Below are positions 1-6,078 of a DNA stretch of 6,599 bases, in pieces. The position numbers and the translations under genes were made by a program. Each line of letters starts with the position of its first letter. Within the stretch, counting starts at the first letter, position 1. The stretch spans positions 1 to 6,599 of the forward strand of contig JAJWCP010000078.1 in NCBI GenBank assembly GCA_021617435.1, in the 5' to 3' direction. The notes beneath the pieces were generated by a model that was given only the letters and a program-made list of their open reading frames with translations, was not told where the DNA came from and ran no database searches. Source of the DNA: Pseudomonadota bacterium. GTDB lineage: Bacteria > Pseudomonadota > Alphaproteobacteria > RF32 > CAG-239.

Positions 1-20
1 ACCCTTGAGGGTTGTTTTTT
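1..20 (+). terminator. Intrinsic terminator of the gene upstream of the window (left arm possibly cut by the edge)
   Basis: ACCC (1-4) pairs with GGGT (9-12) around a TTGA loop, and six T follow at 15-20. The visible stem has only four pairs and probably continues to the left of the window. It would end transcription of a plus-strand gene before the nrdD promoter, so nrdD probably starts its own transcript. Confidence 0.55.
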
Positions 21-73
21 AATTTTGCAAGATGTTTTTCATAAAGTTAAATCGTCCGTAAAAAATTGTGAAC

Positions 74-89
74 ATACTATATCTTGTTT
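74..89. promoter_or_regulatory. NrdR box 1 (distal)
   Basis: The 16-mer ATACTATATCTTGTTT matches the palindromic NrdR-box pattern ACACTATATATTGTGT at 13 of 16 positions (pattern from memory). Its centre lies 31 bp, about three helical turns, from the centre of the second box, and the gap between the boxes is 15 bp. Tandem boxes at this spacing in front of ribonucleotide reductase genes are the known signature of NrdR, the ATP/dATP-sensing repressor of nrd operons. The nrdR gene itself is not in the window. Confidence 0.75.
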
Positions 90-90
90 C

Positions 91-118
91 TTTACAAATT
101 TTTAACACAATATATAGT
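91..118 (+). promoter_or_regulatory. Probable sigma70-type promoter of the nrdD operon
   Basis: The proposed -35 is TTTACA (91-96) and the -10 is TATAGT (113-118), each matching 5 of 6 consensus bases, with a 16-nt spacer. Transcription would start near 125 and give a leader of about 50 nt before the nrdD start codon. The -35 lies between the two NrdR boxes and the -10 lies inside box 2, a layout typical of repression. Other AT-rich hexamers are present, so the exact choice is uncertain. Confidence 0.55.
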
Positions 119-120
119 AT
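105..120. promoter_or_regulatory. NrdR box 2 (promoter-proximal)
   Basis: ACACAATATATAGTAT departs from a perfect ACACAATATATAGTGT-type box at one position. It covers the proposed -10 hexamer TATAGT (113-118), so bound NrdR would block RNA polymerase. With box 1 it also forms a longer inverted symmetry: ATACTATATCTTGT at 74-87 against ACAATATATAGTAT at 107-120 matches 13 of 14 positions. Confidence 0.8.
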
Positions 121-176
121 ACCACATTCAAATTGATACACGGATAACCCAAGGCAATTAATATAAGGAAAGATAA

Positions 177-2240
177 ATGTCAGAAAACAAATACGAAATG
201 CCCCATATAAACAGTAATGACAAATTCCCTTTTGAAGAAATTACCAAAAGAGATGGAACATTAGCCCCGTTTGACAGTACTAAAATTTATAATGCAATTT
301 TGAAGGCCGGGACTTCTACCGGTGAATTTGGCGAGCAGGAATCGTGGTTGTTGACTGCCAAAGTTTTGAAAGTTATGGAACATAAATTTGCCGAATCGTT
401 GCCGAGCATTGAACAAATTCAAGATATTGTTGAACAGGTTTTAATTTCGGATAACTACTTCCAGACCGCTAAAGCTTATATTTTGTATCGTGACCAGCGC
501 AATCGTATGCGTTCGGACAAAAAGGTTATGGTTGACGTTGAAAGCTCAATCAATGAATATTTGGAAAAGCTTGATTGGCGTGTTAACGCTAACGCCAATC
601 AGGGTTATTCAAACGGCGGTTTGATTTTGAACGTTTCCGGTAAAGTTACCGCCAACTATTGGTTAAGTCATGTTTATCCTGCGGAAGTCGGCGAGGCTCA
701 CCGCAACGGCGATATTCATATTCATGATTTGGATATGTTGGCCGCATATTGCGCCGGTTGGTCGTTGAAAAACCTTTTGCATGAAGGCTTTAATGGTGTT
801 CCGGGTAAGGCTGAAGCCGGTCCGGCCAAACACTTATCCGCCGCTGTCGGTCAGATGGTAAACTTTATGGGCACTTTGCAAAACGAATGGGCCGGCGCGC
901 AGGCGTTTTCATCAGTTGATACTTATTTGGCGCCTTATATCCGCAAAGATAATCTTTCATATCGTCAGGTTGAACAGGCTATCCAGGAATTGGTTTATAA
1001 CTTGAACGTTCCGTCGCGTTGGGGGTCGCAAACTCCGTTTACAAACTTTACGTTTGACTGGGTATGTCCTGAAGATTTGCGCGAAAAGCACCCGATTATT
1101 GCCGGTGAAGAACAGCCGTTTACCTATGGTGACTTAAAAGAGGAAATGGCGATGATTAACAAGGCTTATATCACCGTTATGATGAAAGGCGATATTAAAG
1201 GTCGTCCGTTTACTTTCCCGATTCCTACTTATAATATGACTCCGGATTTTCCGTGGGAAGAAGAAAATACCGAGCTTTTGTTTGAAATGACCGCAAAATA
1301 CGGTATGCCTTATTTCCAAAACTTTATTAACTCAGTGTTAAAGCCGGGACAGATTCGTTCAATGTGCTGCCGTCTGCAGTTAGACTTGCGCCAGTTGCTC
1401 GCTAAAGGAAACGGCTTGTTCGGTTCAGCAGAGCAGACCGGCTCAGTTGGCGTTGTTACCTTTAACTGCGCTCGCTTGGGCTATGTTTACAAAGGTAATG
1501 AAGCTGGATTGTTTAGCCGCGTTGACGAGTTGATGAACATTGCCCGCACCTCATTGGAAATTAAACGTAAAGTTATTCAGCGCTTGATTGATAACGGATT
1601 GTTCCCGTTCACCAAACGTTATTTGGGAACTTTGCGCAATCACTTTTCAACCATCGGCGTGAACGGTATTAATGAAATGATTCGTAACTATACCAATGAT
1701 GAACATGACATTACCGATGAGTGGGGACAAGAATTTGCCGAAAAATTCTTGGATTATATCCGCGCTAAAATGGTTAAAATTCAAGAAGAAACCGGACATA
1801 TGTATAACTTGGAAGCCACTCCGGCCGAAAGCGCGACTTACCGCTTTGCCCGTGAAGATAAAAAGAGATTTAAAGGCATTATTCAGGCCGGTACGGAAGA
1901 AAATCCGTATTATACCAACTCTTCGCAATTACCGGTCGGCTTTACCGATGATCCGTTTGAGGCTTTGGATATGCAGTCTACTTTGCAAACAAAATATACA
2001 GGCGGCACCGTGTTGCACCTTTATATGAATCAGCGTATTTCATCTTCAAAGGTATGTCGCGATTTGGTAAGAAAAGTTTTGACTAATTACCGCCTACCGT
2101 ACATTACCATTACCCCGACATTTTCCATTTGCCCGAAGCATGGCTATTTGTCAGGGGAACACAAATTCTGCCCAATCTGCGATGAGGAGAAAAAAGCAGA
2201 AAAACTTAATGCTCTAAAAGCAAAACAAAATGTTGCATAA
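177..2240 (+). CDS. nrdD: Anaerobic (class III) ribonucleoside-triphosphate reductase, large part lacking the glycyl-radical domain
   Basis: This enzyme reduces ribonucleoside triphosphates to deoxy forms for DNA synthesis without oxygen, in the cytoplasm. Residues about 20-110 form one ATP-cone (EITKRDGTLAPFD), the allosteric nucleotide site. The catalytic barrel follows, with NGDIHIHDLD at 177-186, Cys192 in YCAGWSL, GTLQNEWAGAQAFSS at 232-246 and MCCRL at 396-400. Cys398 is the likely thiyl-radical residue, by analogy with the T4 enzyme. The C-terminus holds a zinc site made of CPKH (652-655) and CPIC (665-668). The chain then ends with a short Lys/Ala-rich tail and no RVxGY glycyl-radical motif. 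In the fused enzymes the motif follows within a few residues; here the next gene carries it, 23 nt downstream in another frame. AAGGAA at 165-170 supports the start. Family assignment is secure; dependence on the small partner is inference. Confidence 0.96.
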   Translation: MSENKYEMPHINSNDKFPFEEITKRDGTLAPFDSTKIYNAILKAGTSTGEFGEQESWLLTAKVLKVMEHKFAESLPSIEQIQDIVEQVLISDNYFQTAKAYILYRDQRNRMRSDKKVMVDVESSINEYLEKLDWRVNANANQGYSNGGLILNVSGKVTANYWLSHVYPAEVGEAHRNGDIHIHDLDMLAAYCAGWSLKNLLHEGFNGVPGKAEAGPAKHLSAAVGQMVNFMGTLQNEWAGAQAFSSVDTYLAPYIRKDNLSYRQVEQAIQELVYNLNVPSRWGSQTPFTNFTFDWVCPEDLREKHPIIAGEEQPFTYGDLKEEMAMINKAYITVMMKGDIKGRPFTFPIPTYNMTPDFPWEEENTELLFEMTAKYGMPYFQNFINSVLKPGQIRSMCCRLQLDLRQLLAKGNGLFGSAEQTGSVGVVTFNCARLGYVYKGNEAGLFSRVDELMNIARTSLEIKRKVIQRLIDNGLFPFTKRYLGTLRNHFSTIGVNGINEMIRNYTNDEHDITDEWGQEFAEKFLDYIRAKMVKIQEETGHMYNLEATPAESATYRFAREDKKRFKGIIQAGTEENPYYTNSSQLPVGFTDDPFEALDMQSTLQTKYTGGTVLHLYMNQRISSSKVCRDLVRKVLTNYRLPYITITPTFSICPKHGYLSGEHKFCPICDEEKKAEKLNALKAKQNVA

Positions 2241-2251
2241 CCACAATTTAT

Positions 2252-2257
2252 AAGGAG
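2252..2257 (+). promoter_or_regulatory. Ribosome binding site of the small glycyl-radical gene
   Basis: AAGGAG lies 6 nt before ATG 2264 and after the nrdD stop. This strong site shows that the small gene is translated on its own. It argues against a sequencing frameshift or a programmed frameshift having split one nrdD reading frame. Confidence 0.85.
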
Positions 2258-2263
2258 ATTACC

Positions 2264-2470
2264 ATGAACAATGTTATTGATATTAATGAAATTAAATTAA
2301 CCGACGCAGAAAGACAGCCTTGCGAAATTTGGACCAGAGTTATGGGTTACCATCGTCCGGTTTCTGAATTTAACAAAGGTAAAAAGTCTGAATATTATTC
2401 ACGCGTTTGCTTCTGTGAAGCGAAAGCCGTTAAACACATCGGCGAAGAATATGCAATTGCGGCTGAATAG
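2264..2470 (+). CDS. Stand-alone glycyl-radical subunit of class III ribonucleotide reductase
   Basis: This 68-aa protein carries the C-terminal piece missing from the upstream NrdD. EIWTRVMGYHRPV (residues 21-33) followed by FNKGKKSEYYSR (36-47) matches the glycyl-radical segment of NrdD proteins (RVCGYLG in E. coli). Gly28, codon 2345-2347, is the predicted radical site. NrdG would abstract a hydrogen from it, and the radical would then pass to the barrel cysteine of the large part. A 19-residue polar N-terminal stretch (MNNVIDINEIKLTDAERQP) precedes the motif and may dock on the large part. Cys20, Cys49 and Cys51 are present, with no known role. The gene lies between nrdD and nrdG. The logic resembles YfiD/GrcA, a separate glycyl-radical piece for pyruvate formate-lyase. 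Assembly of the two chains into an active enzyme is inferred. Confidence 0.88.
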   Translation: MNNVIDINEIKLTDAERQPCEIWTRVMGYHRPVSEFNKGKKSEYYSRVCFCEAKAVKHIGEEYAIAAE

Positions 2471-2491
2471 TCGGTTTGTTTTTTAACTTTT

Positions 2492-2537
2492 GCCGCTAAA
2501 ACTACCGGATTAATATCGGCAAGTTAGCGGCTTTTTT
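2492..2537 (+). terminator. Intrinsic terminator between the glycyl-radical gene and nrdG
   Basis: GCCGCTAA (2492-2499) pairs perfectly with TTAGCGGC (2524-2531), and six T follow at 2532-2537. Inside the loop, CCG (2505-2507) can pair with CGG (2517-2519). It stands 21 nt after the preceding stop and 18 nt before the nrdG start, just ahead of the nrdG ribosome binding site. No clear separate nrdG promoter is visible, so nrdG may be expressed by partial read-through at a lower level than the reductase. Confidence 0.85.
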
Positions 2538-2544
2538 ATAAGAA

Positions 2545-2552
2545 AGAGGTGA
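2545..2552 (+). promoter_or_regulatory. Ribosome binding site fixing the nrdG GTG start
   Basis: AGAGGTGA matches the 16S rRNA anti-Shine-Dalgarno at seven of eight bases (ideal GGAGGTGA). Its GAGG core lies 6 nt before GTG 2556, which supports this non-ATG start. It begins 7 nt after the T-run of the preceding terminator. Confidence 0.8.
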
Positions 2553-2555
2553 AAA

Positions 2556-3269
2556 GTGGGTGCAGAACCGATAATTATCGGCGATGTTGAGAAGTTCAGC
2601 ATTGTTGATTTTCCGGAGCATATTGCCGCGGTGGTTTTTATGCAAGGCTGCGTGTGGCGGTGTCCGTTTTGCTATAACACCTCTTTGCAACAACTCGGAG
2701 CTAAGCCGGAAAGCAATTGGACGTTTGAAAAATTGATGGCTTTACTGGAGCGCCGCAAAGGCATAATTGATGCGGTGGTGTTTTCAGGCGGCGAGCCTTT
2801 AGCGCAAGACAGTTTGCCGGAAGCAATAGACGAGGTTAAAGCTTTGGGCTATAAAATCGGCCTGCACACCGGCGGTTATCGTCCTGACATGTTGCAAAAA
2901 ATTGTGACAAAACTTGACTGGGCGGGGCTTGATATTAAGGCGCCGCTTATTACCGAACGTTATATGCGGGCGACCGGCGGCTATAAACAGGTTGAAAACA
3001 TTAAACAGAGTCTTAAAATTTTGTTTGGTAGCGGCAAGCATTTTGAATGTCGTACCACTTGCGACCCGCGAATTTTGCAAATTGAAGATATTTACGCAAT
3101 TGCCGACGAACTTAAAGAGGCAGGCGTAAAAGAATATTATTTACAAAAATACCGTCCGATACCGACGGATAAAACCACCACTGACGAAATGTGTTCCGCG
3201 CTGATTGAAGATAAAAATCTGACGGCATATTTGGAACAAATTTTTGATATTTTTGCCGTCAGAAAATAA
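2556..3269 (+). CDS. nrdG: Anaerobic ribonucleotide reductase activating protein (radical SAM)
   Basis: This radical-SAM enzyme uses a [4Fe-4S] cluster and S-adenosylmethionine to generate the glycyl radical on NrdD, here presumably on Gly28 of the small subunit. The cluster motif CVWRCPFC (Cys32, Cys36, Cys39; CxxxCxxC) follows a typical beginning, VEKFSIVDFPEHIAAVVFMQ. SGGEP (77-81) is the SAM-contacting GGE motif, and GLDIKAP (124-130) is typical of the activase group. At 237 aa it is longer than the 154-aa E. coli NrdG and fits the longer NrdG2-type group (named from memory). Translation starts at GTG with a strong ribosome binding site. It lies downstream of the two reductase genes but is separated from them by a terminator-like hairpin. 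The family is well supported; which chain it activates follows from context. Confidence 0.93.
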   Translation: MGAEPIIIGDVEKFSIVDFPEHIAAVVFMQGCVWRCPFCYNTSLQQLGAKPESNWTFEKLMALLERRKGIIDAVVFSGGEPLAQDSLPEAIDEVKALGYKIGLHTGGYRPDMLQKIVTKLDWAGLDIKAPLITERYMRATGGYKQVENIKQSLKILFGSGKHFECRTTCDPRILQIEDIYAIADELKEAGVKEYYLQKYRPIPTDKTTTDEMCSALIEDKNLTAYLEQIFDIFAVRK

Positions 3270-3285
3270 GACGGCATTTTATTTT
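3254..3285 (+). terminator. Intrinsic terminator of nrdG with the stop codon in its loop
   Basis: TGCCGTC (3254-3260) pairs with GACGGCA (3270-3276) around the 9-nt loop AGAAAATAA, and TTTTATTTT follows (3277-3285). The left arm codes for the last residues of NrdG, and the TAA stop (3267-3269) is the end of the loop. It closes the nrd locus ahead of the gyrB promoter. Confidence 0.85.
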
Positions 3286-3337
3286 AATTTATTTGTGCTT
3301 TTTTAGCTAAAAACCGTTGATAACTTTAATCTAACAC

Positions 3338-3366
3338 TTGGTAAATTCGGGGCTTTGCTGTATATT
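3338..3366 (+). promoter_or_regulatory. Probable gyrB promoter
   Basis: The -35 is TTGGTA (3338-3343, 4 of 6 consensus bases), the spacer is 17 nt, and the -10 is TATATT (3361-3366, 5 of 6). The predicted start is about 3373, giving a leader of about 30 nt. It lies between the nrdG terminator and the gyrB ribosome binding site, which suits an independently expressed housekeeping gene. TATATTT (3361-3367) is inverted as AAATATA (3379-3385), so an AT-rich dyad spans the start region. Its meaning is unknown. Confidence 0.6.
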
Positions 3367-3392
3367 TTATGCAGTAATAAATATAGAAAAGC

Positions 3393-3397
3393 AGGGG
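3393..3397 (+). promoter_or_regulatory. Ribosome binding site that decides the gyrB start
   Basis: AGGGG lies 5 nt before ATG 3403. The longer open frame beginning at TTG 3355 has no such site, and its first codons overlap the proposed promoter. The extra 16 residues (MLYILCSNKYRKAGVV) do not look like a GyrB N-terminus, so ATG 3403 is preferred. Confidence 0.85.
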
Positions 3398-3402
3398 TTG
3401 TA

Positions 3403-5844
3403 ATGACTGAATTGACCAATGAAGAATATTTAAAAAGCGAACAAGAATATAATGCCGATTCTATTAAGGTTTTGAAGGGCTTAGACGCCGTTCGCAAACG
3501 TCCGGGAATGTACATCGGCGATACCGATGATGGTTCGGGTTTGCACCATATGATTTATGAGGTTTTGGATAATGCCATTGATGAAGCATTGGCAGGCTAC
3601 TGCGATCGTACGGAAGTTATTTTAAATCCGGACGGTTCCGCAACCATTCGCGATAACGGTCGCGGCATGCCGGTTGATATGCACAAAGAAGAAGGCGTTT
3701 CAGCGGCTGAAGTTATTATGACCGAGTTGCACTCCGGCGGTAAGTTTGATAATAACTCTTATAAGGTTTCAGGCGGTTTGCACGGTGTGGGTGTTTCAGT
3801 GGTAAACGCGTTGTCTACATGGTTAAAACTGCGCATTTGGCGCAACAACAAAGAATATTATGCCGAATTTGCCGACGGTAATGTGGTTAAGCATGTTGAG
3901 GTGGTCGGTGATGCGCCTAACCGCCATGGTACGGAAGTTTCATTTTTGCCGTCGCCGAAAACCTTTACCCAAACTGAGTTCAGCTTTGAAACTTTGGAGC
4001 GCTCAATTCGTGAAAAAGCCTTTTTGAACTCCGGCGTACACTTGCGTTTGATTGATAACCGCGGCGCAGAGCCTAAAGAAGAAGTTTTTCATTATGAGGG
4101 CGGTTTGTCGGCGTTTGTTACGCACTTAAACAAGTCTAAAGCTCCGTTGCATGAAAATATTATTGCCTTTTCAGGCGAAGATAACAATATTCAGGTTGAT
4201 ATTGCCATGCAATGGACTAATGCTTATAACGAGAGCATGCTCTGCTTTACCAACAATATTCCGCAAAAAGACGGCGGTACCCACTTGGCCGGTTTCCGCG
4301 GCGCGCTGACTCGTACCGTTAACAATTATATTGCCGAAAATGGTTTGCTTAAAAAAGAAAAGAGCGTGATTACCGGTGAAGATATGCGCGAAGGCTTAAC
4401 CTGCGTGCTTTCCGTAAAGGCTCCGGATCCTAAATTTTCTTCACAAACCAAAGATAAGTTGGTTTCGTCAGAAGTTCGGCCTGTGGTTGAAAGCGTGGTC
4501 GGCGATAAGCTTAAAGAATGGCTTGACGAGCATCCGGCTGAAGCAAAAATCATTATCGGCAAAATAGTTGAGGCGGCAACCGCGCGCGAGGCGGCTCGCA
4601 AAGCGCGTGAATTAACCCGCCGCAAAGGTGTGCTTGATATTTCAACTCTCCCCGGCAAGCTTGCCGATTGTTCTGAAAAAGATCCGGCATTGTCAGAAGT
4701 GTTCATCGTGGAAGGAGATTCCGCGGGCGGTTCGGCTAAGCAGGGACGCGATCGTAAAAATCAGGCAATTATGCCGCTACGCGGTAAAATTTTGAACGTT
4801 GAGCGCGCTCGTTTTGATAAAATGCTCAATTCGGCTGAAATTGGCACGATTATTACCGCTTTGGGCACCGGTATCGGCCGCGATGACTTTAACGCCAATA
4901 AATGCCGTTATCACAAAATTGTAATTATGACCGATGCCGATGTTGATGGTTCACATATCAGAACTTTGTTATTGACCTTCTTCTATCGCCAAATGCCGGA
5001 GCTTATTGAACGCGGTTATATTTATATTGCGCAACCTCCGCTTTATAAGGCTAAACGCGGCAACTCCATTATTTATCTTAAAGACGACCGCGAAATGGAA
5101 GATTATTTAGTCCGCGGCGGTTGCGATGAGGCCATTTTGGAAAAAGCCGGCGGCGAAAAAATTATGGGACAAGATTTAATCAATTTTGTTGAAAAAACAA
5201 TGAAAGCCCGTGCTTTGCTTACCGCATTAAGCATTAAAGCGCCGGAAAAAATCTTGGAACAAATGGCGATTTTCGGCTTGTTTGATGCGGCTGTTCAGCA
5301 GAATAAAGAGCTTTTGCAAGCAGAACTTAACCGTGTGGCAGTGCGTCTTGACACTATGGAAGCCGAGTATGACAAAGGTTGGAAGGCAGAATTGCTCGCT
5401 GACGGCACAATTTCATTTAACCGTACTTTACGCGGCGTAAAAGAAGACCATATTATCGGGCAGGCAGTGATTGAAAGCGCTGAAGCCAAACTCTTAAACG
5501 AGATGAAAGACTTTTTGCATGAAAACTTTGCCGAATCGGCTAAATTAATGGCAAAAAGCGGCGGTGAAAAACGTATTGACGGTCCGGTATCATTGGTTGA
5601 CGCGGTTATGGGAACCGGCAAAAAAGGTATTACCTTGCAGCGCTATAAAGGTTTGGGCGAAATGAACCCTGAGCAACTTTGGGAAACCACGCTTGATCCG
5701 GAAGCTCGTTCACTTCTGCAAGTAAAAATAGACCACATGGAAGAAGCAGATGAAGTATTTTCAACTCTTATGGGCGATGTAGTAGAACCGAGAAAAGAGT
5801 TTATTCAAGAAAATGCTTTGAATGTGATTAACCTCGACATCTAA
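3403..5844 (+). CDS. gyrB: DNA gyrase subunit B
   Basis: GyrB is the ATPase subunit of the A2B2 type II topoisomerase that introduces negative supercoils. From ATG 3403 the protein has 813 aa, close to the 804 of E. coli. The GHKL ATPase domain shows LDNAIDE (Asn57), RDNGRGMP (Asp84) and GGLHGVG (124-130). The transducer domain contains FTNNIPQKDGGTHLAGFRG (282-300) and KFSSQTK (344-350). The TOPRIM domain shows IVEGDSAGG (Glu437) and DADVDGSHIR (Asp511, Asp513 for magnesium). A proteobacterial-type insert of about 170 residues follows (about 560-735), then QRYKGLGEMNPEQLW (746-760) and the C-terminal ENALNVINLDI. Arg146 corresponds to E. coli Arg136 (coumarin contact), and Arg460 stands where E. 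coli has Lys447. No lesion is seen. It has its own promoter, and the next gene is on the opposite strand. Confidence 0.99.
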   Translation: MTELTNEEYLKSEQEYNADSIKVLKGLDAVRKRPGMYIGDTDDGSGLHHMIYEVLDNAIDEALAGYCDRTEVILNPDGSATIRDNGRGMPVDMHKEEGVSAAEVIMTELHSGGKFDNNSYKVSGGLHGVGVSVVNALSTWLKLRIWRNNKEYYAEFADGNVVKHVEVVGDAPNRHGTEVSFLPSPKTFTQTEFSFETLERSIREKAFLNSGVHLRLIDNRGAEPKEEVFHYEGGLSAFVTHLNKSKAPLHENIIAFSGEDNNIQVDIAMQWTNAYNESMLCFTNNIPQKDGGTHLAGFRGALTRTVNNYIAENGLLKKEKSVITGEDMREGLTCVLSVKAPDPKFSSQTKDKLVSSEVRPVVESVVGDKLKEWLDEHPAEAKIIIGKIVEAATAREAARKARELTRRKGVLDISTLPGKLADCSEKDPALSEVFIVEGDSAGGSAKQGRDRKNQAIMPLRGKILNVERARFDKMLNSAEIGTIITALGTGIGRDDFNANKCRYHKIVIMTDADVDGSHIRTLLLTFFYRQMPELIERGYIYIAQPPLYKAKRGNSIIYLKDDREMEDYLVRGGCDEAILEKAGGEKIMGQDLINFVEKTMKARALLTALSIKAPEKILEQMAIFGLFDAAVQQNKELLQAELNRVAVRLDTMEAEYDKGWKAELLADGTISFNRTLRGVKEDHIIGQAVIESAEAKLLNEMKDFLHENFAESAKLMAKSGGEKRIDGPVSLVDAVMGTGKKGITLQRYKGLGEMNPEQLWETTLDPEARSLLQVKIDHMEEADEVFSTLMGDVVEPRKEFIQENALNVINLDI

Positions 5845-5850
5845 TGGAAC

Positions 5851-5954
5851 GGGGCGCGTATAATAGGCTCCTGCTTGCAAGTTTTTTCTTTATGTAGCGG
5901 TTTAGTACACCGCAGAAAAAACTTGCGGCGCATCAGCCGCATTCTCCGCGCCCC
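5851..5954 (+). repeat. Long imperfect hairpin directly after gyrB, formed by two inverted copies of the repeat core
   Basis: The left arm (5851-5889) is a diverged inverted copy of the 44-bp core that follows at 5912-5955. GGGGCGCG (5851-5858) pairs with CGCGCCCC (5947-5954), GGCT (5866-5869) with AGCC (5935-5938), and GCAAGTTTTTTCT (5877-5889) with AGAAAAAACTTGC (5914-5926). Most of the intervening bases also pair. The 24-nt apex holds a further small hairpin, GCGGT/ACCGC (5897-5901 and 5909-5913). It starts 7 nt after the gyrB stop, so it would lie at the 3' end of the gyrB transcript. Six T at 5882-5887 might serve as a weak gyrB terminator, although the arm's own small stem is degraded. 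Confidence 0.75.
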
Positions 5955-6078
5955 TCCGACTTGCGTTTAGCGGGCAGCTACTAGGAATTTTCTCGCTCGT
6001 GTAACTATTTGTACACGACGCTCCAAAATCCCGTCGTATCTGACTCATTCTCCGCAGACCTTTTAGATTGCGCCGATT
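5912..6078. repeat. Direct repeat unit 1 (167 bp)
   Basis: The unit consists of a 44-bp core (5912-5955) and a 123-bp body. It aligns with unit 2 with 13 mismatches over 167 bp, about 92% identity, plus one 14-bp insertion in unit 2. The core contains TGCGGC/GCCGCA (5924-5929 and 5936-5941). The body contains CGTGTA/TACACG (5998-6003 and 6012-6017) and ACGACG/CGTCGT (6015-6020 and 6032-6037), partly overlapping alternatives. No coding signal is visible. Confidence 0.93.

Noticed and set aside
133..147. FNR-type anaerobic activator site (TTGAT half) before nrdD
   Set aside because: The second half (GGATA) does not match ATCAA, so only a half-site is present.
139..147. DnaA box-like CACGGATAA near the left end, with gyrB nearby, as a sign of the replication origin
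   Set aside because: It is a single site with two mismatches, and there is no dnaA, dnaN, recF or box cluster.
1696..2028. 110-codon plus-strand frame inside nrdD
   Set aside because: It lies wholly within the conserved nrdD reading frame and is a shadow in another frame.
2238..2263. Programmed frameshift or sequencing error splitting one nrdD gene
   Set aside because: There is a proper stop, a strong ribosome binding site, an ATG and an extra 19-residue lead before the radical motif. These features fit two genes better than one broken gene.
3355..3402. Upstream TTG start extending GyrB by 16 residues
   Set aside because: It overlaps the proposed promoter and has no ribosome binding site. 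ATG 3403 has AGGGG at a good distance and gives a normal GyrB N-terminus.
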